DNA of 64,000 nucleotides from Bacteroidales bacterium UBA7569 (GTDB lineage: Bacteria; Bacteroidota; Bacteroidia; Bacteroidales; Paludibacteraceae), in contig DLLF01000013.1 in assembly GCA_002477945.1 (NCBI GenBank), positions 28,397 through 92,396 of the forward strand, in the 5' to 3' direction. Positions within the stretch are counted from its first letter, which is position 1. The number at the start of each line of letters is the position of its first letter. Under the pieces are notes generated by a model, which did no database searches, was not told where the DNA came from, and was given only the letters and a program-made list of their open reading frames with translations. Shown one piece after another: positions 27,976 to 35,947 of the stretch. Position numbers and translations under genes: made by a program.

Positions 27976-29436
27976 TTATTTTGTTTCGTGAAGTCGTTCC
28001 TTGTCGTTCTTTGTTATCAAGCAACACATTCCTATAAATGTGAACAATGCATTCAGTATCAGCCGTTCATGGCTGAACACATAGCCCGAAAACCATTCCC
28101 GTGAGTGCAGATCCAATAGCAGACACAGTACGGGTGACAATATGGCAACCAGCGGAATCCATCGGTCACGCACTTTGGCTTTTGTCAGAATACCAAAGCA
28201 GAATATTCCCAACAGAGGACCATAAGTGTACGATGCCACCTTATACACGGTTTGAATCACCGAGTCATTGTTCAATAGCCAGATGACATAAATACATACC
28301 GCCATCAGCACGGCCATGGCTGCATGTACTGTTTTCCTGGTTTTCGTCACCTTTTCCTGTGCCTGTTCGTTGCCGTTCAGTATGTCTATGCTGAAACTCG
28401 TTGTCAGTGCAGTCAATGCACTCCCTGCGGCAGAATAGGCAGCGGCTATGAAACCGATAATGAACAATATGCCCACTATGGTCGGGAAATATCCGCCAGT
28501 CGCCAGATAGGGGAACACGTCATCCCCCTGCAAACCGCTCAAGTCTATCCCCGTGTTGTCCGCCCATGCATAGAGAAGCCAACCCAACAAAAGGAATAGC
28601 AAAATCACAAAGAACTGTACAATCGTTGCCACGATAATGTTCTTCTGGCTTTCCTTGTAGTTCCTGCACGATAGCGTCCGTTGCATCAGATCTTGATCCA
28701 GTCCCGTAGTGGCTATAAGCAGAAAGATACCCGCCAGAAACTGCTTCCAGAAATAGCGTGGGTCATTTATATCGTCAAAGAAAAACCACCGGGCGCATTC
28801 CGAATGTTCTATGCCGTCAAAACCGACACCGCTCTTCAATATCAGCACAATACACAGGACAACCGACAATATCAGGCACAATGTTTTCAGCAAATCTGTC
28901 CATACCAACGAACGGACACCACCCTTGAAAGTACATAAATAAACCACTCCCACCGTACATACCGCATTCAGCGAAAAAGGCAATCCCAAGGGACCGAATA
29001 CAAGCAACTGCAATACGGCACTCACCACAAACAACCGCACACTCGCACCCAACAATTTACTGATGAAGAAAAACCATGCACCGGTCTTGTAACTGCATAC
29101 CCCGAACCTGTGGCGCAAATACTCATAAATGCTGGTCAGATTCATTCTGTAGTACAGCGGAACCAATACAAATGCCACTATCAGTTGCCCCACCGTAAAA
29201 CCTAACACCATTTGCATATAGGAAAAACCTGCTGTGTTCACCATTCCGGGCACGCTCACAAAAGTCACACCCGATATGGCGGCACCGATGGTGGAAAAAC
29301 TGACCAACACCCAGTTGCTCTGCCTGTTTCCCGAGAAGAAACCGGCATTGTCAGTCCGCCTGCCCGCCAGCCAACTTATCCCGAAGAGCAGACAGAAATA
29401 GAATACAATTACTACAAGTATCAGTATCGGAGACAT
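27976..29436 (-). CDS. Sodium:solute symporter (SSS family)
   Basis: 486 residues with about thirteen transmembrane helices. SSS-family hallmarks are visible: GISWLAGRRTDNAGFFSGNRQSNW near the N-terminus, TIGAAISGVTFVSVPGM (sodium-site helix), TGLDQDLMQRTLSCRN and the IGFIAAAYSAAGSALTALTTS helix. The substrate (sugar, sialic acid, nucleoside or vitamin) cannot be deduced. It is the first gene of a two-gene unit with the secreted endonuclease; a nucleoside or sugar uptake link is only a guess. Confidence 0.9.
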   Translation of the reverse strand: MSPILILVVIVFYFCLLFGISWLAGRRTDNAGFFSGNRQSNWVLVSFSTIGAAISGVTFVSVPGMVNTAGFSYMQMVLGFTVGQLIVAFVLVPLYYRMNLTSIYEYLRHRFGVCSYKTGAWFFFISKLLGASVRLFVVSAVLQLLVFGPLGLPFSLNAVCTVGVVYLCTFKGGVRSLVWTDLLKTLCLILSVVLCIVLILKSGVGFDGIEHSECARWFFFDDINDPRYFWKQFLAGIFLLIATTGLDQDLMQRTLSCRNYKESQKNIIVATIVQFFVILLFLLLGWLLYAWADNTGIDLSGLQGDDVFPYLATGGYFPTIVGILFIIGFIAAAYSAAGSALTALTTSFSIDILNGNEQAQEKVTKTRKTVHAAMAVLMAVCIYVIWLLNNDSVIQTVYKVASYTYGPLLGIFCFGILTKAKVRDRWIPLVAILSPVLCLLLDLHSREWFSGYVFSHERLILNALFTFIGMCCLITKNDKERLHETK

Positions 29437-29536
29437 AGGTTAAGTACGTTATAAATTATAGTGTTTGAATAGATTTGTACTAACCGGCTATATCGGTATA
29501 GGTGTATCATATTCTCACTGTCACATCAATGTCTCT

Positions 29537-29566
29537 GCAAAGATACATCTTTTTTCCAACTTCAAA
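29537..29566 (-). promoter_or_regulatory. Putative promoter of symporter/nuclease unit
   Basis: The minus strand reads TATCTTTGC (29545-29537) with a TTTG 17 bases upstream (29566-29563). The spacer is shorter than elsewhere in this window. Confidence 0.55.
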
Positions 29567-29658
29567 GCAATGCGGTTGATAGGATTACTTATCTGCCCGA
29601 TTACTTCTGTCCGTTCTATTATCTTCCTCGCAAAATCGTACCCTGATCGTAAATACCA

Positions 29659-29702
29659 CGACCCCTCAAGCCGGCCTCAACGACCCCTCATCGACCCCTG
29701 AA
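29659..29702 (+). repeat. 11-base tandem array (4 units)
   Basis: The units CGACCCCTCAA, GCCGGCCTCAA, CGACCCCTCAT and CGACCCCTGAA follow each other in an exact 11-base period, then a weak fifth unit. The array lies in the gene-free stretch 29437-29938. Confidence 0.9.
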
Positions 29703-29724
29703 GCACCCTTCTCAAATCCCCTAT

Positions 29725-29805
29725 GCGACTAATTGGTCCCATCCGTCCTATTAATCTCATAGGACTAATCTGTCCAATCCGTCCCGTTCGTCCAATCCTC
29801 CCTAT
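29725..29805 (+). repeat. 9-base tandem array (9 units)
   Basis: Nine consecutive degenerate 9-mers, for example TGGTCCCAT, CCGTCCTAT, CTGTCCAAT and TCGTCCAAT. Some copies are inverted in sense (AGGACTAAT). It begins 22 bases after the 11-base array. Any frame through it encodes only IRPIxL-type repeats and is not a gene. Confidence 0.9.
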
Positions 29806-29938
29806 AATATATCGAACAACTCGAACACCCATTGATAGTGAAAATCCGAGTATCTGCGTGCCAGTCTCATCGGCATTGTGTCGGGCGTCAAAATACTGCG
29901 GCTCTGATGCGGTTGCCATATAAACAACCTGTCTGCAT

Positions 29939-29970
29939 TTTGTACTTACCAAAATTCTTTCTACTTTTGT
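29939..29970 (+). promoter_or_regulatory. Promoter of the 8-kb operon with the radical SAM peptide module
   Basis: TTTG at 29939-29942, a 19-base spacer and TACTTTTGT at 29962-29970. It is the only clear promoter before the run of plus-strand genes to 38011. Confidence 0.8.
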
Positions 29971-29987
29971 ACCCGAAATGAGTAATA

Positions 29988-30143
29988 TTGGATGAAACAA
30001 TAGATGAGTTGGGTGTAATCCAAACAGACCTTGACCAGAAACAATATCGTGAGTATATGCAGTCCGAACTGGACAAACAGGCAAAGGCTGCCCAGGAAGA
30101 GAAAGAGCAACTGATGCAAATGCGCAAAGAATTAGAGCAATAA
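29988..30143 (+). CDS. Candidate small protein, 51 residues, uncertain start
   Basis: A short open frame from TTG at 29988 to TAA at 30143, one base before the next ATG. It encodes a very polar, helix-prone peptide (DLDQKQYREYMQSELDKQAK, then a Glu/Lys/Gln-rich end), possibly a coiled coil. An ATG at 29979 is in another frame and would join this one if a single G near 29990 were absent, giving MSNIDETIDELG. It may be a real leader gene, a frameshifted gene or a remnant. It is the first candidate gene after the promoter. Confidence 0.4.
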   Translation: MDETIDELGVIQTDLDQKQYREYMQSELDKQAKAAQEEKEQLMQMRKELEQ

Positions 30144-30144
30144 T

Positions 30145-30573
30145 ATGAATATCAATCGTCTTGTAATTGCTTTGGCAGCATTCCTGATGCCCATGTCATC
30201 ATGGGCATTGGGAATGCCTGAGTGGGTAACACGCTTGCCGCAAGCAGGCAACGACACCTACTACTACCGTGTAACAAAAGCAGAGGGCGCCACGTACGAA
30301 GATGCCTACATACAGGCTTTCAGCATGGCTATCCTCGAGAGTCAATGGAAACTCGGGGTAAAAGTGAATAAATCCGATAACCAAAAGACTATAGAAAAAA
30401 CTATCAAGACCGACCTGAACTTGCAAAGCAGTAACATGAACCTGCCCATGAACAAAGTATGTGAATACGAAAAAGCCTCACCCAAAGGAGGCGTGATTCT
30501 CTACATCCTTTGGCAGGTGGCAAGTTATGGTAACATCAAAGTCGATTTTGAAAACTTCTTAGATTGCAATTAG
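30145..30573 (+). CDS. Secreted protein, paralogue of next gene (unknown function)
   Basis: 142 residues: a signal peptide ending near SSWA, then MPEWVTRLPQAGNDTYYYRVTKAEG, a helical stretch and NLPMNKVCEYE...VILYILWQVASYGNIKVDFE. The same block pattern (xPxW...P...F/YYxV...EG; N-x-P-x-NKVCE; YILxQVA..GNI) recurs in the next gene, so the two are paralogues. I do not recognise the family firmly. It starts one base after the preceding small frame and stops one base before the next ATG. Confidence 0.75.
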   Translation: MNINRLVIALAAFLMPMSSWALGMPEWVTRLPQAGNDTYYYRVTKAEGATYEDAYIQAFSMAILESQWKLGVKVNKSDNQKTIEKTIKTDLNLQSSNMNLPMNKVCEYEKASPKGGVILYILWQVASYGNIKVDFENFLDCN

Positions 30574-30574
30574 T

Positions 30575-31477
30575 ATGATACGTCAACTCACAACATTATG
30601 CCTTATCGGTTGCTTTGCTCTTTCTCTATCGGCGCAGATGAAGCAACCGCAATTCCGTCCCGATTGGATATTTGAAACGCCCCGACCGGAAAACGCAACT
30701 TTCCTCTATGTGGTGGAGCATGGCGAGGGGAATACGAAACGGGAAGCACTCAACCAGGCAATCGGGCGGGTGTTCCAAAGTACTGCCAACCGTATCGGGC
30801 AACCCGTTTCCTCCGCCGAAATCAACAAGTCTGTGCAACAAGGTGTTGAATTTGATGTGATTGCGCGGAATATCAAAATTCCTGTCAACAAGGTCTGCGA
30901 GTTCCCTGTCCAAGATCCTCAAACGAACGCATGGACGGTCTATATCCTTTGCCAGGTCGCCAAGGCGGGCAACATTACTCCTGAGTTCGAGACAACCGAT
31001 GCTTGCACCAAACATGAAAAGTTCGATGCCTTCAGGAAAAAGTGGGAAGAGTCGCAGGCAAAAGAGAAAAAACGTACCAATACGCTGTCTGTCGTTTCTT
31101 CCGCTTTCCTGCCTGGCGTAGGGCAAATGATGAAAGGACATACGGGCGAGGGTATTGGCACTTTGGTCGGTGAGTTGGCACTGTTCGGCGGAGGTACGGC
31201 TTGCTATTTCGTAGGCAAACAGCAGCAATCTGTCATGAATACGCGTGGCACATCATACAACGACTATATGAATGCCAAGAGGCTCAAGAATACGTGCGAT
31301 ATTACCATGTATTCACTCTTTGGTGCTGGAGCCGCCGTGTATGTATTCAACTTGTGCCGTGCCTATATGTGTACCGATCGCCGCCTGGCAAATAATAATC
31401 TGGCACTCTACCCCGCTGCTATCCCCGCACAGGACAATCAATATGCCGTAGGGTTGGGTGTGCAATACAAATTCTAA
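30575..31477 (+). CDS. Secreted/membrane protein with DUF5683-like C-terminus
   Basis: 300 residues: a signal peptide ending near LSLSAQ, a domain paralogous to the whole upstream gene (about 30-145), then SSAFLPGVGQMMKGHTGEGIGTL and two hydrophobic helices (about 190-210 and 245-265) as in DUF5683-type envelope proteins. The C-terminus ends in a strand-like VGLGVQYKF. An envelope-associated role is likely; its exact function is unknown. It is spaced one base after the upstream gene and 28 before the next. Confidence 0.75.
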   Translation: MIRQLTTLCLIGCFALSLSAQMKQPQFRPDWIFETPRPENATFLYVVEHGEGNTKREALNQAIGRVFQSTANRIGQPVSSAEINKSVQQGVEFDVIARNIKIPVNKVCEFPVQDPQTNAWTVYILCQVAKAGNITPEFETTDACTKHEKFDAFRKKWEESQAKEKKRTNTLSVVSSAFLPGVGQMMKGHTGEGIGTLVGELALFGGGTACYFVGKQQQSVMNTRGTSYNDYMNAKRLKNTCDITMYSLFGAGAAVYVFNLCRAYMCTDRRLANNNLALYPAAIPAQDNQYAVGLGVQYKF

Positions 31478-31505
31478 CTAATCACCCTATTATCCTCTAA
31501 CCAAT

Positions 31506-33656
31506 ATGAAAACCCGTTACTATCTCTCAGGCATCATCTCCGCCCTCTTGGTGGGCATAACCGCTCTCTTTGTCGCGTGCGACAAAGACCTCAACGACAT
31601 CGTCAAGTACACCGGCAAAGTGGTGTACATCAACACCACCAACCCTTTCCCAGATTTGGAGGTACGCCTCACCGATGGCTCCAATGTCTATTGTGTGGAG
31701 CATACCGACAGCGAAGGCAGTTTCACCCTCACGGTCAAGGTGGCTGAAATATCAGGCGACTACTACATCCTGGTAGGCGACTCCACCTGCGTTCCAAAGA
31801 AAGTCGGACTCCCGGGCTACGGACAACCCGAAATCAACTTGGGCACCATCGAAGTCGAAGGACCTTCTGCCCCCACGGTCAAGACAACACAGGTAACCAA
31901 CATTACCTCCAATGCCGCAGTGGCAGGAGGCAGCGTAGAGTCCGACGGGCGCAGAACAATCACGGCTCGCGGTGTATGCTATGGCAAGTCGCCTTACCCC
32001 ACCCTCAGTGACTTATCCTCTAAAGAGGGAACTGGCTTGGGTGATTTCACCTCCTCTCTGAAAGATTTGGAACGCAATACAATCTATTATGTACGTGCGT
32101 ACGCAACCAATGCTATAGGTACTGCTTATGGCGAACAAGTCAAGTTTACAACCAAGGAAGGCGTGGCTACTGTTACCACTGACTCTGTGTATAATGTCTC
32201 AACACATACAGCCAAGTGCAAAGGGCATATTGATAGCGACGGAGGCTTCCCTGTTACGAAGCGTGGCACTTGTTGGAGCAAGCGTCCCGACCCTACCATT
32301 GATGACGAAATCACAGAAGACGGTTCCGGACTGGGGGTATTCACCAGTACGCTCAAGAACCTTAGAGAGAATACTATCTACTATGTCCGTACGTATGCCA
32401 CCAACGCCACAGGAACAGCCTATGGCGAACAGATAATTATCACCACATTGGACGGACTCCCTGTCGTTAAAACAGAACCTGCAGACAATATCAAAGCCAA
32501 CAGTATGGTCTGCTACGGCGAAGTACTCTCCGATTGTGATATTCCCGTTACTGCACGAGGCTTCTGCTATGGCACCAACTGGTATCCTACAATAGAGGAC
32601 GCCATGTTCACCACCACGGGCAAAGGGTTGGGCAAGTACCAAACTACGCTGAAAGACTTGGACTTCGGCAAGACCTATTTCATCCGTGCCTATGCTACCA
32701 ATGAAATAGGCACTTCGTATGGCAATCAGATTGAGGTCACCACATTAAGCGGACTGGCTGAAGTGCAAATGGATTCTATTATGGTAAATGCCAATACCAT
32801 CACCTGCTACGCCAAAGTATTATCCGATTGCGATGTCCCCGTTACGGCACGTGGTTTCTGTTACAGCACCACCCCGGGTCGCCCCACTATAGAAGATGCC
32901 ACCGTTACAACAGCTGGTAAAGGACTTGGTCAGTTCCAAAGCACCTTTACCAATCTTGAGTTCAATACCACATACTACATCCGTACGTATGCCACCAACG
33001 CCGCCGGCACGGTATATGGTATATGGGACGCATCCATGACTACAGGCGATGGGCTACCTGAAGTGTATTCCGATTCGGTTAGTGAGGTACGGGCAAGTAG
33101 CATAGTCTGTCATGGCTCTATTTACTCTGATGGTGGCTTCACCATCACAGAACGGGGCTTCTGCTACAGTTCCACCAATGCCAATCCGACCATAGAAGAT
33201 ATGCACGCCACAGGTGGAGTCGGCGCGGGCTCTTACTCTTGCACACTGCTCTCACTCTCTGCCAGCACCACCTACTACCTTCGCGCCTATGCCACCAACA
33301 GTACTGGCACCAAGTATGGAGAAGTCCTGTCCGTCACCACCACCGATGGTCGCCCCGTCGTCGAAACCACTCCTGTTGGAGAGAACATAACCGGGAATTC
33401 TGTAACGTCAGGAGGATATATCATTGATGATGGAGGTTTCCCGATTATTGCACGTGGTATTGTGTATGGGACGACACCATATCCTACAATAGAACAAGAC
33501 GAGTACACCAACGATGGAGTTGGAAAGGGATATTATTCAAGTACCTTTACTAAATTTGACATGTCAACTATCACGTATTATGTCCGAGCGTATGCTACTA
33601 ACGAAAAAGGGACAACGTATGGTGAACAAGAAATTGTAACCCCCCGAAAAATATAA
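31506..33656 (+). CDS. Lipoprotein with six about 98-residue repeats, frame broken at its 3' end
   Basis: 716 residues. The lipobox LFVAC puts the lipidated Cys at 25. A carboxypeptidase-regulatory-like domain covers about 35-95, then six tandem repeats from about 125 to 713, each with ITxRGxCY, PTIED, GxGxFxSTLxxL, TxYYVRAYATN and GTxYGEQ, resembling fibronectin-like surface repeats. The frame stops at a C6/A5 tract. Removing one A from the run at 33647-33651 makes it continue as RKYKYCNF into the domain at 33670-34059. So the intact protein would be about 850 residues and surface-exposed. Whether this is an error, a decayed gene or phase variation is open. Confidence 0.85.
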   Translation: MKTRYYLSGIISALLVGITALFVACDKDLNDIVKYTGKVVYINTTNPFPDLEVRLTDGSNVYCVEHTDSEGSFTLTVKVAEISGDYYILVGDSTCVPKKVGLPGYGQPEINLGTIEVEGPSAPTVKTTQVTNITSNAAVAGGSVESDGRRTITARGVCYGKSPYPTLSDLSSKEGTGLGDFTSSLKDLERNTIYYVRAYATNAIGTAYGEQVKFTTKEGVATVTTDSVYNVSTHTAKCKGHIDSDGGFPVTKRGTCWSKRPDPTIDDEITEDGSGLGVFTSTLKNLRENTIYYVRTYATNATGTAYGEQIIITTLDGLPVVKTEPADNIKANSMVCYGEVLSDCDIPVTARGFCYGTNWYPTIEDAMFTTTGKGLGKYQTTLKDLDFGKTYFIRAYATNEIGTSYGNQIEVTTLSGLAEVQMDSIMVNANTITCYAKVLSDCDVPVTARGFCYSTTPGRPTIEDATVTTAGKGLGQFQSTFTNLEFNTTYYIRTYATNAAGTVYGIWDASMTTGDGLPEVYSDSVSEVRASSIVCHGSIYSDGGFTITERGFCYSSTNANPTIEDMHATGGVGAGSYSCTLLSLSASTTYYLRAYATNSTGTKYGEVLSVTTTDGRPVVETTPVGENITGNSVTSGGYIIDDGGFPIIARGIVYGTTPYPTIEQDEYTNDGVGKGYYSSTFTKFDMSTITYYVRAYATNEKGTTYGEQEIVTPRKI

Positions 33657-34059
33657 GTATTGCAACTTTATGACGATGAACTATGGTGCATACAGATATA
33701 AAATCGTATTTTTAAGCACGATGAATTGGAGTGATGGTAATTCAGCATGTGATAATCTAACATTGGGAAATTATGCCGACTGGTATATGCCTGATGAAGG
33801 AGAAGTCAGGGCAATAATTCAACGGTATTATGAAGATAAAGAAAGTACTACTACATTGAGAGATTGTCTAATAGAGGGATGTAGAGAAATATGGACATCT
33901 ACAGGTTGTACTACCTACAGTTATAATGATCCAGGACACATTTATTATTACTTAGTAAACGTTGGTTCTGCATTTGACTCTCGCTATTCATGGAATACTG
34001 GGTGTTATGATGAGAGAAAATGTGGGGTATTTGCTGTTCGAAAACAAAGTAAGTTATAA
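33657..34059 (+). pseudogene. Out-of-frame C-terminal domain of the repeat lipoprotein
   Basis: The frame opening with ATG at 33670 (129 residues) reads YKIVFLSTMNWSDGNSACDN, YADWYMPDEGEVRAII and EIWTST...YNDPGHIYYYLV, a DUF1566/FISUMP-like lectin-fold domain that normally caps such repeat lipoproteins. It is in a different frame from the six repeats, and a one-base change at 33647-33651 would join them. It could be translated from its own ATG, but it has no signal peptide and would be stranded in the cytoplasm. Confidence 0.7.
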
Positions 34060-34099
34060 TTAAAACCTCGCAATGTATAGGTCAATTGTATAGAATATT

Positions 34100-34255
34100 A
34101 TGGATACAATAACATTAACTTATGCCCAAAAGGCAATTCAGACCTTGATTTGGCAAAAACTCATGCCCGCTTATAATATGGCGTGGGGCGATTACGATGA
34201 TTATAATGACTACAATGATGCACATGGAGATTACTATGATGTCGATTATCAATAA
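34100..34255 (+). CDS. Candidate RiPP precursor peptide (aromatic-x-Asp triplet core)
   Basis: A 51-residue peptide directly upstream of a membrane-protein gene and a radical SAM/SPASM gene. Residues 1-27 look like a leader (LTYAQKAIQTLIWQKLMPAY). From residue 29 come WGD, YDD, YND, YND, A, HGD, YYD, then VDYQ to the stop. Six triplets with an aromatic residue at position 1 and Asp at position 3 match the substrate rule of cyclophane-forming radical SAM enzymes (triceptides; Tyr- and His-type motifs are known). It has no Cys, no double-Gly and no signal peptide. A real gene is supported by sense, spacing and context; the modification is inferred. Confidence 0.75.
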   Translation: MDTITLTYAQKAIQTLIWQKLMPAYNMAWGDYDDYNDYNDAHGDYYDVDYQ

Positions 34256-34829
34256 TGTTGCAGTATCGGGCTTTTTGGCTGGTATCTTGTCATCCGCTTT
34301 AGTTTGGTGGGTAATTCAGTTACTAACAAGACCACGATTATTGATTTCAGACACAATTGTTAAAAACAAAAAGGGAGTAGGTGGTTATCGGATAAAAATA
34401 CAAAATAGTTCCCATTTCAGAGACATCTACAATATCAATATTCATACTGTTTATTGTACAGCACGGGAAGGTTATCATCGAGAAGAATTAGTGACGGTAG
34501 CGTACTTAAGACGAAAACCATGGATTAAGCCTGAACGGGTTATTCAAAATGATAAACCGTATGAAATGAAGATAAGGTTGATGGGACCAAAAACAGGAGA
34601 ACGAAAATACAAATCTTTAGAGACCTTTTTGAAGAAGAAATCTTCTGAAGAAACAAAAAATAGGGCATTCTTAGATGTCATTATTATTTGTTCAGACAAG
34701 TACACAGGAACGGCAAAGCAGATACTATCTCATAGATACTTCGCAGAAAATGTGAGGGATGATGCACACTTTGTTGAAGGTCGCATAAAAGCAGAAGATG
34801 ACGATAAAGACAACGGAGAGCAATTTTAA
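34239..34829 (+). CDS. Single-pass membrane protein of the RiPP module (unknown function)
   Basis: About 196 residues from ATG 34239 (or 34236); the first codons overlap the end of the peptide gene by 17 bases in another frame, suggesting coupled translation. One N-terminal helix (VAVSGFLAGILSSALVWWVI, residues about 7-26) precedes a soluble domain with beta-strand character (YRIKIQNSSHFRDIYNINIH). The tail is acidic and Lys-rich. I do not recognise a family. It could anchor the maturase or the modified peptide at the inner membrane. A longer start at 34197 would run further into the peptide gene and add a Met-rich non-conserved leader. Confidence 0.7.
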   Translation: MSIINNVAVSGFLAGILSSALVWWVIQLLTRPRLLISDTIVKNKKGVGGYRIKIQNSSHFRDIYNINIHTVYCTAREGYHREELVTVAYLRRKPWIKPERVIQNDKPYEMKIRLMGPKTGERKYKSLETFLKKKSSEETKNRAFLDVIIICSDKYTGTAKQILSHRYFAENVRDDAHFVEGRIKAEDDDKDNGEQF

Positions 34830-34831
34830 TC

Positions 34832-35947
34832 ATGACTATCATCATCAAACCTACATACAATTGCAATTTGCGGTGCCGATATTGTTATCTTGACAATAAC
34901 TTGAAGCAACACGCATTGTTGTTTGATTTGGATTTTGCCAAACATATAATAGACCAAATCAAACAAGTTATGCAAGAGAAACCACGCAGAAAACTCACCA
35001 TCATTTGGCATGGTGGTGAGCCTATGCTGTGGGGCATAGATAATTATCGTACTATCTTCGCCTATATGGAACAAGTGTTGGATGGTTATGAAGTGCAAAA
35101 CTCTATGCAAACGAATCTATCATTGGTCAATGACAAATGGATAGATTTATTCCTGCAATACAATGTGCGGGTGGGATTTTCGTTGGATGGTACTCCCGAT
35201 ATTCATAATCAGCAGCGAGTAGGCTTGCGTGGAGAACCTACGTTTGAGCGCATTATCGCTAATTATCACTTGTGTAAACAACGTGGAATGCGCATTGGTT
35301 GTATAGTGGTTGGGAGCAAAAAGCACATTGGTCACATCCCTGAGCTCTACCGCTTTATGTGCAATGAGGGGATTAGTTTCAAGTTTAACCCTTTGTTTTG
35401 TTCGGGCGAAGCGCAGAATAATATGGAAGATTATGGCATTACCCCTGATGAATATGCACAAATGGTCATAGAGTTGTTTGATTTATGGTATCAAGACCGA
35501 CAATGCGAGATAACAGAATCTAATCTTGTTGAAATAGCGAGCAACATTGCTACAGATAAACCTTCAGGATGTATTTTCTCTTCCAACTGCCAAGACCGCT
35601 TTATGGCTATTGCACCTACTGGTGATGTAATGCCCTGCGGACGCTTCTGTGACAATGACCTATTGCATTATTCTTATGGCAATTTGCACAATGAGTCCCT
35701 CTTGTCTATTATGTCGCATATTAAAGAAACAGAGACGTATAAGCGTGCTGAATATGTGGCTCAAAGTGGCTGTACTCAATGCAAGTGGTTCAATATCTGT
35801 CATGGCGGTTGCTTGCATGACGGTTTCCTTGCCTATGGAGATTTCCACCACAAGACATTCTTGTGTTCTGCATACAAGAAAATCTTCTCACATATTGAAC
35901 GGTGCTTACAAGCAGACAACCTAAAAATAAAAAGTCTATGGAAATGA
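34832..35947 (+). CDS. Radical SAM/SPASM peptide maturase
   Basis: 371 residues. The radical SAM motif is CNLRCRYC (residues about 11-18) after TIIIKPTYN. The barrel shows WHGGEPML and GFSLDGTPDIHN. The C-terminal SPASM domain has the cysteine set C-x5-C...PCGRFC...CTQCKWFNICHGGC...C for two auxiliary 4Fe-4S clusters, as in anaerobic sulfatase-maturating and RiPP cyclophane enzymes. Lying two bases after the membrane-protein gene and close to the Y/H/W-x-D peptide, it is most simply read as the enzyme crosslinking that peptide. Sulfatase maturation is the main alternative, but no sulfatase is nearby. Confidence 0.9.
   Translation: MTIIIKPTYNCNLRCRYCYLDNNLKQHALLFDLDFAKHIIDQIKQVMQEKPRRKLTIIWHGGEPMLWGIDNYRTIFAYMEQVLDGYEVQNSMQTNLSLVNDKWIDLFLQYNVRVGFSLDGTPDIHNQQRVGLRGEPTFERIIANYHLCKQRGMRIGCIVVGSKKHIGHIPELYRFMCNEGISFKFNPLFCSGEAQNNMEDYGITPDEYAQMVIELFDLWYQDRQCEITESNLVEIASNIATDKPSGCIFSSNCQDRFMAIAPTGDVMPCGRFCDNDLLHYSYGNLHNESLLSIMSHIKETETYKRAEYVAQSGCTQCKWFNICHGGCLHDGFLAYGDFHHKTFLCSAYKKIFSHIERCLQADNLKIKSLWK

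Noticed and set aside
29723..29923. Short frame encoding IRPINLIGL-type repeats
   Set aside because: It is a translation of the 9-base tandem array and not a protein gene; the same holds for 48579-48785.
34832..35947. Anaerobic sulfatase-maturating enzyme
   Set aside because: The SPASM pattern alone does not exclude it, but no sulfatase is in the window and a fitting peptide substrate lies in the same operon; kept only as an alternative.
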